Positions 43,975 to 52,898 are shown, counted from the stretch's first letter. The stretch is DNA of 64,000 bases from Nonomuraea angiospora (GCF_014873145.1 NZ_JADBEK010000001.1:9362001-9426000), one strand, 5' to 3'. Numbers and translations: made by a program. The notes: generated by a model not told the origin, from the sequence alone.

Positions 43975-44218
43975 TCTTGATCAGCGGTTCCGGCAGCTGA
44001 CCAGGGCAAACGCCGTACGAATGGGCGGGTCTCCAGTCTCACGGAGCCCGCCCGTTCTCGTTGAAGCTCGCTGGTTGTGGACCGTGACCGAGCTGCCGTC
44101 CCAGTCTCGAACGGCGAGGCGGCCGGGCCAGCGATTTGGTATGCCTCGCGAAGCGTCGCACGTGCTTCTTGAGAGGTGAAGAGGGGCACGTGGGAGGTCA
44201 CCTAGGGCCCCTTCGGCT

Positions 44219-44485
44219 GCCGAGCGCATGCTGAGCATCGGCATGCCCGTTGACGACTGGGTGGAAGAAGTCGGGGCACGGCTAGGGACGGCCGAGGAAT
44301 GCGAGCGGCTACGGCGCGCACCCGGAACGATCATGGTGACGATCCAGCGGACGTACTACTCGGGGGAGACGCAGGTCGAGACGGCCGACATCGTGGTACC
44401 GGCCGACCGGTTCACGCTGGTCTACACCGGCAAGATGGGGCGTGTCTCCGGCCCCGGCAAGCCACCCGCCGAGGAGGGCTCCTAA
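44219..44485 (+). pseudogene. 3' fragment of a GntR/UTRA regulator gene
   Basis: The ~89 codons from AERMLSIGMPVDDWVEEVGA to the TAA at 44485 correspond to the C-terminal UTRA part of the regulator at 41004-41786 with roughly 85% identity. No winged helix precedes it; upstream lies the att junction. It is a truncated paralogue left by element decay or recombination. Confidence 0.75.
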
Positions 44486-44601
44486 CCTCGACCCGTGCCC
44501 CGAGTTCCTCTGGGACTGGCGGAGGGCTTCAACCGCCCTGGCTGGCAGCGGTGCACGGCATGTAATTTGCGTCGTCGGGTAGCTGGGCCCCTTGGCATGT
44601 C

Positions 44602-44904
44602 TCAGGCGATGCCGTACTTCCGCCTGATCGAGGCGGCCTCTTCCTCGGTCACCTCGCTTGGTGTGCGGCTCAGTGCCTGACGCAGCTCGTCCATGATTGC
44701 TTGCCCGGAGGTGCGCGCTCGGCTGCTGAACTGCATGAGCTGGGCGTCGAACTGCTTGGCGGTCGGCCCGGTCCAGACCTTGCCGGTACGAAACATCCGG
44801 CAGGGCCGGTCAATGTCGGCATCGATCTGCTCGATTATCGGGCCGATTGTGCGAATGGCCTGCTGGAGCGCTTCGTGCAGCGGGTTGCGGACCATCGCTG
44901 TCAT
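44602..44904 (-). CDS. WXG100-like small helical protein
   Basis: 100 aa, two-helix hairpin with the W-x-G turn at KVWTGPTAKQFDAQL (Trp 44). The first helix LHEALQQAIRTIGPIIEQI and the second SSRARTSGQAIMDELRQALS fit the WXG100 superfamily of type VII secretion substrates and chaperones. It follows a lipoprotein gene by 4 bp and a 688-aa effector-like gene, so the three form an ESX-type cassette. No EssC or other secretion gene is in the window. Confidence 0.72.
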   Translation of the reverse strand: MTAMVRNPLHEALQQAIRTIGPIIEQIDADIDRPCRMFRTGKVWTGPTAKQFDAQLMQFSSRARTSGQAIMDELRQALSRTPSEVTEEEAASIRRKYGIA

Positions 44905-44908
44905 CGGC

Positions 44909-45481
44909 TCAGCCCTTCGTCTGCTTCGGGGCGGGAGTCGCGCTGGAGATCAGCTTCGGAGCGACCAGCTTCATCAGAGCTACCACGTCGGCTGTGTTAT
45001 CCCGTCCTTTGACGCCCCGCAGCAGCTCGACGATCAGGAGGCTGTCCCCGCGCACGAGTGTCGCTGCGGCTTGGGTGTTGCCGGCGCTGCCGTCCTGACC
45101 GTAATAACCGACTGCGCCGGGAACGATCTCCGGTAGACGCCGAGCGCCCTGGCTGATCTGAAACTCGGCCTCTTTCTGAGACCCGCCGGGGGACAAGGTA
45201 ATGTCCAGAACCTTCAGCTTGTTGCCGTTTGGTTGGTAGACGAAACACCCTCCGGAACCCCAGCCATCGCTCGCCGGCATGTTGAAACGCCCCTTGACGA
45301 TGGGATCGTGCACGCCGGTCATCAACCGCACGGCGTCAAGCGGGACATAATCACAGATGTACGGTGGAGCTGCAACCGATGGGAGCGACGCTTTATTTAC
45401 TGGGGCTTCTTCCTGTTGACATGCGGTTACCAGGGCAAATGCGCTTAGCGCTGCGGCGCACCATGCGAGACGTGATCTCAT
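44909..45481 (-). CDS. Lipoprotein resembling DUF3558 family
   Basis: 190 aa from the ATG at 45481, which overlaps the upstream stop (ATGA). A signal peptide ends in the lipobox LVTACQQ, so the mature protein is anchored at the cell surface. The pattern YICDYVPLDAVRLMTG followed by GSGGCFVYQPNG gives a Cys pair typical of DUF3558-like actinomycete lipoproteins. Located between the large effector-like protein and the WXG100 gene. Role unknown; immunity or docking is possible. Confidence 0.68.
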   Translation of the reverse strand: MRSRLAWCAAALSAFALVTACQQEEAPVNKASLPSVAAPPYICDYVPLDAVRLMTGVHDPIVKGRFNMPASDGWGSGGCFVYQPNGNKLKVLDITLSPGGSQKEAEFQISQGARRLPEIVPGAVGYYGQDGSAGNTQAAATLVRGDSLLIVELLRGVKGRDNTADVVALMKLVAPKLISSATPAPKQTKG

Positions 45482-47544
45482 GACGGCTTGTACTCCGAGA
45501 ACCCTCTTTCGAACCCCGCGTCCAAATCGCCAGCGATCTTCTCCCACGGATCCCCGGCGAGGCCGTCGTAGAGCCATCTTTGGTAGGCCTGGAGCCGTGG
45601 GTGGATGTCACCCTGGTACGGAGCCATCTCATGCAGCGTCATCAGCGAGTTCCCGTCGTCTTTCAAGAAGTTATTGGGTGACTTCCGAGGGTCTTCTCCC
45701 TTTCCCAGCCCTTCCAAAGAACTCCATGGATGCGTGGCGGTGGCAGACTCTGCCTTGCCGAACAGCCCATGCTTGAGCATAGCGTCGACGGCCATTTGAT
45801 CGAGCAGGAACTTCGCCTTCTCCTTCGCTGTGTTGGCGTCGTACGTCGCCTTGTTCGTATTCTTTTCGGTCGCGGCGGAGCCTTCGATCATGCTGTTCCA
45901 CGAGCCCACGACTCCGGCTGTTATCGCCCAGGGGGCTGTCTGCGGAATCGCGAGCCCAGTGCTGACCACCGCCATGAATATCTGCATGTTCCGCTCCTGC
46001 GCCTCGTCCAGTTCCTTGCCTTTTTGGATGGTGGCGAGCCCGCTTGCGTCGGTAATCAGCCCGAAGCCTGCTCCGGTTTCTTGTGCGTTGGCTTTCAGAG
46101 CTTTGATGCCCGTGCCGTCTGCAGCCTGTGCGGCGCCGTAGTCCAGCAGTTTTCTCGACCATGTGGTCTCGGCCGCCAGAACCGTGGCCAGCGCTTTTGG
46201 ATCCTGCTTGAACGCATCTTCCATGACCTTGCGCAGATCCTCTCTATTGAACTGCGCGCCCCAGATCTGACCCTCTTTCGGCTGATAGACACGGTCGGGT
46301 CCGTAGATTTTTGAATCACTGACATCGGCCATCTTGGCGGCGCGGTTGACGTCGTTGATGTAGGCGGCGAGGATGCGGGCTGTGGTGCCGGTGGTCGCGA
46401 AGGAAGGGCCTTCGGTGCCTGCCAGGACTCGCTGAGCCTCCCAGTGGATGAAATCCCGGGCTATTGCGGCCGAGGTAAAGCCCGGCGATGGTTCCTGTGG
46501 CGTGCCGTCGCGGTCTCGGTAGGTCATTGTCGCGGCCTCCAGCGCCATGCCGAAGGCTGCCCCGTCGTCGTACATGGGGCGTTCGGTCACATAGCGCTTC
46601 AGCACGCTGGGATCGCCGGCGAAGAAGTCCTGGGCCGCTTTGGGGTGGTTGGCCAGCGCCTTCATCACGCCGATCATCGGATCCTGCGGGATACCTCCCG
46701 AGAGGTTGTCCTTCGCCGTCTTCCGATCCAGAGCCTCCAGCGTCTTGGCCGTTGCCACCAGGAAGTCCCGGTTGAACGTGCCGTACGGGAGCAGTGCTGC
46801 CAGCGCGTGCTGATCCACCGGCACCCTGAGGTTGGTGAGCAGTTCTTTTCGCCATGACGTGCTCAGCCGCGAGCTGGCCGAGCCGAGCGCTTTACCCAGT
46901 GCTGCCTGCACACGCTGCTTCCTTGCGTCCTTCTGGTACGCGAGCGCCGCCATGAGATGACGAAACCGCTCGGTCCCGAGCGCGTACATCAGCGACGTGG
47001 CGAAATCTGTGTCACCCGCCCGCTTCTCCAACTGGGCGACGGTCTTCTCGTCCACCTCACTGGACCGGTCGAGTTCGCTCAACTTGGCCGCGGCGGCGTA
47101 CACCTCGGCATCGCCGGAGGCGCCGCTGTACAGGGCCTCGTCGAAGGGTCTCATTCCTCCTGGTGCCGCTGGGCCCCATTCCGGGCTCACGGCCTGGATC
47201 GTGTCGTTGCGGCGGCGTAACTCCGGACGCTTGGCGCCGATCCAGTTGCCTAGTTCCCGTATTGCGTTCAACCGAGAGGTGTCCAGATCGAGGTCCTGCA
47301 ACGTGCGGCGGATCAGTGGTTCGTTCCTGACCAGCGTGGCCTCCGCCTGGCCCAGGTCGCGTTCGAAGTCGCCCATCAGCTTTGGGTCGATCCCCGAGTA
47401 TCCCCAGTCGGGCGGCTGCGCGACCGCCGGCGGTGTCAGAGAGGGAGGCGCCGGGGTTGTGTTGGCGCGGGCCGGAGGATCTCCCGGAGGATGTATCGGT
47501 GGTTGTTCGGGAGACGGCAGAGGAACTGGCGAGGGCGTCGTCAT
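45478..47544 (-). CDS. Large helical protein of ESX-linked type (DUF6571-like)
   Basis: 688 aa from the ATG at 47544 (after GGAGA). Residues 1-50 are Pro-rich and disordered (PSPVPLPSPEQPPIHPPGD). Residues 50-130 form a helical pair with a W-x-G like NWIGAKRPELRRR. The rest is helical, with ISDIASG-like LITDASGLATIQKGKELDEA and a short hydrophobic stretch AVVSTGLAIPQTAPWAITAG. Large proteins of this kind pair with WXG100 genes in actinomycetes and may be type VII substrates. No toxin domain is recognised in the C-terminus. Confidence 0.62.
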   Translation of the reverse strand: MTTPSPVPLPSPEQPPIHPPGDPPARANTTPAPPSLTPPAVAQPPDWGYSGIDPKLMGDFERDLGQAEATLVRNEPLIRRTLQDLDLDTSRLNAIRELGNWIGAKRPELRRRNDTIQAVSPEWGPAAPGGMRPFDEALYSGASGDAEVYAAAAKLSELDRSSEVDEKTVAQLEKRAGDTDFATSLMYALGTERFRHLMAALAYQKDARKQRVQAALGKALGSASSRLSTSWRKELLTNLRVPVDQHALAALLPYGTFNRDFLVATAKTLEALDRKTAKDNLSGGIPQDPMIGVMKALANHPKAAQDFFAGDPSVLKRYVTERPMYDDGAAFGMALEAATMTYRDRDGTPQEPSPGFTSAAIARDFIHWEAQRVLAGTEGPSFATTGTTARILAAYINDVNRAAKMADVSDSKIYGPDRVYQPKEGQIWGAQFNREDLRKVMEDAFKQDPKALATVLAAETTWSRKLLDYGAAQAADGTGIKALKANAQETGAGFGLITDASGLATIQKGKELDEAQERNMQIFMAVVSTGLAIPQTAPWAITAGVVGSWNSMIEGSAATEKNTNKATYDANTAKEKAKFLLDQMAVDAMLKHGLFGKAESATATHPWSSLEGLGKGEDPRKSPNNFLKDDGNSLMTLHEMAPYQGDIHPRLQAYQRWLYDGLAGDPWEKIAGDLDAGFERGFSEYKPS

Positions 47545-47880
47545 GGCGGGTCTCCGGCCTGCTCGACAACAGTCGGATCCTCCCACAACCCAAGATTCCC
47601 GGCGAAGGCGGCATAACGTAACGGCATGCTCATCCCCGGTTCTTTGAAACGCCCAGACGCCGGGATGTACGCAGAAGACGCCCTACGGGTTCACCACTGC
47701 CGATAATAGAGACGTTCTTGTTGAAGCTCGCAGGTGGACCATCCTGTGCAAGGCCCCACCGATGTGTCCGTGGCAATGTAAACGTGGGTCTGGCCTAGAC
47801 GCACTTGGCCATTGACACGACGGGGCCGAACGTTCGCGAACGTATAACTACCTTGCCGAGACAACCTGGCTGGCATATGT

Positions 47881-48612
47881 GTGAGACATCGCCTGCTGGA
47901 GGAAACTTTGGCACCCAACCGATGGCCGATCGGCACCTTCATGCACCGTCTGACGGACGAATTGCGCTCGGAGCTTCTTGGGCTCGGGACCTTGCGCTCG
48001 CTCCCGGCCGGACACGTGCTGATCAGGCAAGGAGATCGCGGCACATCGGTTTGGATCCTGTTGGACGCGCTGGTCAAGGTGGCTGGGGGCGTTGAGAACG
48101 GTGTGGAGGCGACCCTGGCGATCCGGGTGTCGGGTGACATCGTGGGCGATATGGCCGCTATGGATGGGTCGCCGCGGTCAGCGACCGTGACCACTTGCGG
48201 GCGCGCTGTCTGCCAACAGGTCAAGGGCCCGGTGTTCCGCTCTTTCGTGGCCCGGCGCCCGGCTGCGGCACTGGCGCTGACGCAGGTCGTGGCCGAGCGG
48301 CTGCGTTGGGCCAATCAACGGCGCCTCGACTTCGCCGGGTATGAGACGAAGGTCTGCTTGGCACGTGTGTTGATCGGGCTGATCTCGCGGCACGGCCGTA
48401 CCACGGATGACGGCGTGAGCATCGGCGTCCCGCTCACGAGAGCCGAGCTGGGCATGCTGGTGGGCGCCAAGGAGATCACGACGCAGAAGGCGCTGCGCGA
48501 ACTGGCCGCGGAGGGGGTCATTCGGCGAGGGCACCGCGATGTGGTGGTGAAGGACCTGGCAGGGCTGACTGCGCTCGCCGACATCCCGTTCCTCGCCAAG
48601 CCATATTTCTAA
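47881..48612 (+). CDS. Crp/Fnr-family cyclic-nucleotide-binding transcription regulator
   Basis: 243 aa from a GTG. The cNMP-binding beta-roll (about 15-125) is seen in GTLRSLPAGHVLIRQGDRGT, SVWILLDALVKVAGG and the phosphate-binding cassette region RVSGDIVGDMAAMDGSPRSA, where the Arg after SP is present (SPRSATV). A winged helix (about 165-235) has TRAELGMLVGAKEITTQKAL. It lies 57 bp before the cyclase gene in the same direction, so it is the natural candidate to sense the cyclase product and control the operon. No promoter box is clear upstream (47545-47880 has no gene). Confidence 0.88.
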   Translation: MRHRLLEETLAPNRWPIGTFMHRLTDELRSELLGLGTLRSLPAGHVLIRQGDRGTSVWILLDALVKVAGGVENGVEATLAIRVSGDIVGDMAAMDGSPRSATVTTCGRAVCQQVKGPVFRSFVARRPAAALALTQVVAERLRWANQRRLDFAGYETKVCLARVLIGLISRHGRTTDDGVSIGVPLTRAELGMLVGAKEITTQKALRELAAEGVIRRGHRDVVVKDLAGLTALADIPFLAKPYF

Positions 48613-48669
48613 GGCTTCTCCCGCCGGGTCGTGCCTCACTGTTGAGCTCACCCGCTCATTGGAGATGCC

Positions 48670-49428
48670 ATGGTTACGCACGATTACCGCGTACTGCTCA
48701 CAGCTGACATCGAGAACTACGGCGGCCGCACCGACGCCCAACACCGAACCCTTCAGTCCGGCCTGATCAGCGCCATCGAGACGGCGGCGGACCGCGTTCA
48801 GCTGGACCATGGGTTGTGGGAGCGGCAGGTGGGCGGTGATTCGCTGACCGCCGTCCTTCCCGCCGAGCCAGGACCTTTCGTCACGATTCCTCTTCTCCTC
48901 GACCAGTTCCTGACCGAGCTGGATGTGGCCATCGCGGCGCACAACAGCCGGCGCGGCGATCCCACCTGGGCGCGGATGCGCATGCGGCTGGCCATCCATG
49001 TCGGACCGCTGCAGTTGGATGGTGCGGCCGGGTGGCCTGGGCAGCACGCGGTACAGCCCGCGAGGTTGCGTGATTCGGCACCGATCCGGGCCGCGCTCGA
49101 CACCTTCCGCGACGCCGACCTTGCGCTGATCATTTCGCGGGAGGTGTTTCGCGACTACGTGTCACAGGGCCCAGGGCGGCCCAGGCCGTCGGAGTTCCTG
49201 GAGGTTGCGGTGGCGGAGAAGAAACAGGAGTACCCGGCATACCTGTACGTGCCGCACTTCGATGTCCACGACATGGAGCCTCCGGAATCCCCGCTGCCCA
49301 GCGGCGACGCCCCGTCCACACCTCCGTCGGGCAGCGGATCGATCAAGAACCGGGTCAACAAAGGCGACATCTTTTTCGCGCAAGGAAACATCAACCTCAC
49401 TCATGACCCTGAGCGGAGGAAGAAATGA
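48670..49428 (+). CDS. Divergent class III nucleotide cyclase (Pycsar-like) with C-terminal short motif
   Basis: 252 aa. The cyclase fold is visible: first metal Asp D13 in VLLTADIENYGGR, second Asp D57 in RQVGGDSLTAVLP, the strand MRMRLAIHVGPLQLDG and the AVQPARLRDSAPIRAA helix replacing the usual NxAAR. Pycsar and related defence cyclases look like this. A Pro/Ser linker (about 200-222) leads to the C-terminal motif NRVNKGDIFFAQGNINL, repeated in the next protein. The stop overlaps the next start by four bases. Product (cUMP, cCMP or other) unknown. Confidence 0.82.
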   Translation: MVTHDYRVLLTADIENYGGRTDAQHRTLQSGLISAIETAADRVQLDHGLWERQVGGDSLTAVLPAEPGPFVTIPLLLDQFLTELDVAIAAHNSRRGDPTWARMRMRLAIHVGPLQLDGAAGWPGQHAVQPARLRDSAPIRAALDTFRDADLALIISREVFRDYVSQGPGRPRPSEFLEVAVAEKKQEYPAYLYVPHFDVHDMEPPESPLPSGDAPSTPPSGSGSIKNRVNKGDIFFAQGNINLTHDPERRKK

Positions 49429-51512
49429 GTGACTCCCCGCCTGAGGAATCGGGCCCTGAAGTCCCGCAGCCGGAAGAACCGCAGGTCGAGGACGCCTCGC
49501 CCGAGGAGGAGGACGAGACATTTCAGGAACCCGACAACCAACCAATCCGTCATGAAATGGCCACCTCCCGGCAGGAGTGGCAGGAACGCCGGCAGAGCTT
49601 GGACGACCTGTACGCCGACGAACTGTCCAGCCCCGGCACCCGGGACCTGAGCGGCCGCGTGAGCAACCGCGTCAAGAAGGGAAACCTCTGGTTCGCCCAG
49701 GGCGACATCCACGTAGGCCAGGGGCGGCCACAACCGACAGCGACGATCAACGAACTGACGGAAACCGAGATCGCGCACCTACGGCGAACGCTGGTACCGA
49801 CCCAGTCGCAAACCGAAATACGCAGGCTGCTCGACAGCCAGCGCCTGATCCTGCTCGGTGGAGCGGCAGAGACGGGAAAGGCGACCACGGCCCTGGCGGC
49901 GCTGCTCGACTGGGGTGGCAGGGTGAGCTGGATCATGCCGTACGGAGCGAGCACGCCGAACCCCCGCGACTGGAAACTGGAATCGGGGCACGGCTATTTG
50001 CTGGACCTGGTCGATACGCCCAATGCCGTCGACAGGGTGACCACGAGTCTCAAGCGTGCCGGTGTCAACGCGGACTACAGGATGATTGTCCTGGTGCCGG
50101 AGCACATCCAGTCCTCCATCGCGCCCGTGATCGAACACGACCCACCGCCGAACCGCCGAATCTACACCAAGCATCTGTCCGTTCAGGCATCGGGCGCACG
50201 GCTTGCCGCAGACGATCAGCAGATTCTGGACGAGGAGCTCCGCGCCCTCTCCGCGCCCTGGCAGGTGGTCGAACTGGTCAGGCAGGTGGCCGCCACCCTA
50301 GAGGCTGGCACCTCCATCGAGACCATGCTGAACCGGCGATTCCATCGAATGCGCGCGAAGGTGGGCGAGAACCTCGAAAAGCGCAGGCCGACTCTGGGCC
50401 GGTGCTTCATGACCAGTATCGCCGTACTTCACGGACTGCCCGAGGCGGAAATCTCCGGCGCGGCCCTGGCCCTGGCCGAACGGCTCGACGAGAAGTGGCG
50501 TCGTGATCATTCGCCGAAATCGGTCCAGCTTTGGGAGAACCTGCCGGCCTGGCTGAAGTACGTGGATGCCGAGGCCACACCCGCCGGGCCCGGCGGCGGG
50601 CGAAGCATCAGGCTGAGACGCCCCGAGCTGGCGGCCGTCATGCTGCGCGTGATCTGGGAGGACCAGCCGACCATCCGCGATTCGCTGGTCGACTGGCTGA
50701 TCTGGCTCGGCGGCGAGGGATCCTGGCATACGAGGATCAAGGTCGGGCACGCGGTCGGAAAGCTCGCGACCTTCGACTTCTCCCTCGTCAACGAACGGTT
50801 CCTGGAGGTGTGGAGCCGCTCCCGCCGATCCCGGGACCATCAACTCGCCGCACTGGCACTGGAAGCCGCCGCCGAGAACCCATCGATGATCCGCCGCGTC
50901 CACATCCATCTCGATTCGATGATCCATGGCAACGACGCGAAGAAAGCGATCGCGATCCGCGCCTACGCCTCGTCCGTCGGCCTCTCCGCACCCGACCAAG
51001 CCCTCGCCGCGTTCAGGACCCTGGTCCTGAGCAGGGGCGTCAAGTTCCACCGCGACGTGGCCCAGTCCATCGCCTACCTCTATCGCAGGAACACTGCGCC
51101 CACCATCATGAACCATCTCGCTGACTGGGTCCGTGACGGAGGAGCGGTCGGTCGTCGCGGCGCCGCCCTCGCCTTCGGACGACTGGTCGCGCTGCCCGTC
51201 TCGAGCCCCGAGCGGCCGCATCCCAGTGACCTCGATCCCCATCCCTCCCTGGTGATGCTCTGGCGCAACGCGCTCAGCTACGAGGAAGAGGGGGGCCTGG
51301 TGGTGCCTGAGTCCTGGGACCTGCTGCTGAACGAATGGCTGCGCCATTACGGCGAGCGGCCGACCGTACGGGAGATCACGGACCAGATCTTCAGCCTGAC
51401 CGATGCGCGGAACGCCGAGCGAGCACTGCTCTACCTCCGGCTCTGGCGGCACCACGGCGAGATCTCCGCCGAACTTCACCATCACCTGCGTCAACTCGTT
51501 CACAGGAGCTGA
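49425..51512 (+). CDS. P-loop (STAND-like) protein with N-terminal amyloid-like motif and helical-repeat C-terminus
   Basis: 695 aa. Residues 1-70 are acidic and disordered (EEEDETFQEP). At 80-97 lies SNRVKKGNLWFAQGDIHV, homologous to the C-terminal motif of the cyclase. A P-loop domain starts with LILLGGAAETGKATTALAAL (145-160), followed by a Walker-B-like MIVLVPEHI. The remaining ~400 residues are helical, HEAT-like (LAALALEAAAENPSM, AYLYRRNTAPTIMNHLADWV), as in sensor arms of STAND NTPases. It probably oligomerises with or controls the cyclase. Overlaps the cyclase gene by four bases. Confidence 0.72.
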   Translation: MSDSPPEESGPEVPQPEEPQVEDASPEEEDETFQEPDNQPIRHEMATSRQEWQERRQSLDDLYADELSSPGTRDLSGRVSNRVKKGNLWFAQGDIHVGQGRPQPTATINELTETEIAHLRRTLVPTQSQTEIRRLLDSQRLILLGGAAETGKATTALAALLDWGGRVSWIMPYGASTPNPRDWKLESGHGYLLDLVDTPNAVDRVTTSLKRAGVNADYRMIVLVPEHIQSSIAPVIEHDPPPNRRIYTKHLSVQASGARLAADDQQILDEELRALSAPWQVVELVRQVAATLEAGTSIETMLNRRFHRMRAKVGENLEKRRPTLGRCFMTSIAVLHGLPEAEISGAALALAERLDEKWRRDHSPKSVQLWENLPAWLKYVDAEATPAGPGGGRSIRLRRPELAAVMLRVIWEDQPTIRDSLVDWLIWLGGEGSWHTRIKVGHAVGKLATFDFSLVNERFLEVWSRSRRSRDHQLAALALEAAAENPSMIRRVHIHLDSMIHGNDAKKAIAIRAYASSVGLSAPDQALAAFRTLVLSRGVKFHRDVAQSIAYLYRRNTAPTIMNHLADWVRDGGAVGRRGAALAFGRLVALPVSSPERPHPSDLDPHPSLVMLWRNALSYEEEGGLVVPESWDLLLNEWLRHYGERPTVREITDQIFSLTDARNAERALLYLRLWRHHGEISAELHHHLRQLVHRS

Positions 51513-51516
51513 TCTC

Positions 51517-52287
51517 ATGCGCAAATGGCTGGCACCCATGCTCTACCGCGTCCAGCAGAACCAGCCCGAGGCCGAACCGTCCATCGACATCGAGCCGTTC
51601 GTGCTGTCCTCGCCCGCTAAGGGCGACGCTTACGACTTCTCCGTCACCCTGTTCCGTACCGCGACCTCGGGCGGGAAACGGACCTCAGCTCTGTTCAGTG
51701 ATGAAGTGCCCGAGGCGGAGGCGGTCCTCCAGCGCGCGTGTCAGGAGGTACGTTCGACCACCCGGCGATTCGAGATCACCGCGCCGGGCGCGGCGGAGCA
51801 GGCCACGAACGAGAGACTCCAGGCGATCTCAGGCTCGATGACGGGTGTCTATCGGTGGGCGGTCAGAGCCGAGGTCAACGTTCCCGAGGAGATACGCCAG
51901 CTCAACCGGGATGCCCACAAAAGACAGCATGACATCAGAGCCGACGCCGACGCCGCGCTGCTCCGGATCAAGAGCACCGACGAGGTCCGGCGGGAGTGGC
52001 AGGACTTTCTCACCGCTGTGGTGGGAAGCGCCCAGGTGGAGCACGCGATCAAATTGGCCGTCTCCCCAGAGCAACTACCGCAGATCATCGCGGAGCTCGT
52101 CGAGCAGCGGCAGCAGGGAGCGCAACAACTGCTCGGCACCGTCGACTCGATCATGCAGCGGTACGAGACGGTGGACATGCTCAATTTCATGGTCAAGAAC
52201 GAAACTGTGCTGCGCAGGACCCTGGAACTCCTCGGCCTGCCCGTTCCGCCGCTGGAGGACGACACGCTGCTGGTGGGCCGAGCGTGA
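51517..52287 (+). CDS. SPFH/band-7-like coiled protein of the cyclase operon
   Basis: 256 aa from the ATG at 51517 (after AGGAGC), 4 bp after the P-loop gene. Residues 30-130 form a beta-rich segment (AYDFSVTLFRTATSGGKRTS, RWAVRAEVNVPEEIRQL) that resembles the SPFH strand order. A charged helix then follows (RDAHKRQHDIRADADAALLR) and a Gln-rich coiled coil QIIAELVEQRQQGAQQLLGT. No signal or membrane segment is seen. It may scaffold the complex at the membrane near the Pycsar effector. Family assignment is tentative. Confidence 0.58.
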   Translation: MRKWLAPMLYRVQQNQPEAEPSIDIEPFVLSSPAKGDAYDFSVTLFRTATSGGKRTSALFSDEVPEAEAVLQRACQEVRSTTRRFEITAPGAAEQATNERLQAISGSMTGVYRWAVRAEVNVPEEIRQLNRDAHKRQHDIRADADAALLRIKSTDEVRREWQDFLTAVVGSAQVEHAIKLAVSPEQLPQIIAELVEQRQQGAQQLLGTVDSIMQRYETVDMLNFMVKNETVLRRTLELLGLPVPPLEDDTLLVGRA

Positions 52288-52325
52288 GGTGCTCGCCGGA
52301 GCGGCGCCATCCAGCGACCGCGCGG

Positions 52326-52898
52326 TCACTGCGAAGATCCGGTGAGCACAACGTTGATGAGCGTCGCGCTCACCGTGGCCGCCATTCCACCGAGGAGCAG
52401 CCAGAACCCCCAGCGGATAAGACGATACTTCTGCCCGACGATGTGGCTGACCCGGTACAGCTGATCAGCGACCCGCTCCAGGTCCCGTGTCGAGGACCGC
52501 ATGAGAGCGCCGGCGACGGTCGCCGGTGAGTCGAGGTGAAGGATGTCGGCGTAGTACATGGCGGCACCGTGAATTCTTCGCCGATCCAACCGCGGATAGA
52601 CCGCGCCGGCGAGGACCACCGCGGACGCCAGAGCTGCCGCCGCCCCAACCCACCACAACCACTCCACGGCGTTCGATAACGCGAAAGGTGACCAGCTTCC
52701 CGCGAGGAGGCCGCCAGTGACGGCGCCAAGGCCGATGCCAACGATACCGAGAAGGACCTGGGCCTTGGTGTCCGCCCTGTTGAGCTCCTCGCGGGCCTCT
52801 CTGAGCAACTGTGTTCCGTAGGTGCAAGCATCGTCCTCGGCTGCCTGCCGTTGGTCTGGAGTGGTCTGGGTGAGGGCTCGCACGATCTTGTGGAACAC
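52326..52898 (-). CDS. Pycsar-effector-family membrane protein (PycTM/DUF5706-like)
   Basis: 190 aa from a GTG preceded by a consensus AGGAGGT at five bases; longer frames extend into the att region. The segment REELNRADTKAQVLLGIVG, first TM helix (48-66), GSWSP loop, WLWWVGAAAALASAVVLAGA second TM helix and AVYPRL are the hallmark of Pycsar effectors. A helical middle (DLERVADQLYRVSHIVGQKY) leads to a third TM helix (165-186). PycTM-type effectors disrupt the membrane upon binding a cyclic pyrimidine nucleotide. It converges on the cyclase operon, 38 bp apart. Confidence 0.85.
   Translation of the reverse strand: MFHKIVRALTQTTPDQRQAAEDDACTYGTQLLREAREELNRADTKAQVLLGIVGIGLGAVTGGLLAGSWSPFALSNAVEWLWWVGAAAALASAVVLAGAVYPRLDRRRIHGAAMYYADILHLDSPATVAGALMRSSTRDLERVADQLYRVSHIVGQKYRLIRWGFWLLLGGMAATVSATLINVVLTGSSQ

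Noticed and set aside
47711..47740. Short stretch GTTCTTGTTGAAGCTCGC resembling the sequence after repeat B
   Set aside because: Only ~20 bp match with no tRNA core or hairpin, so a fourth att site is not supported.
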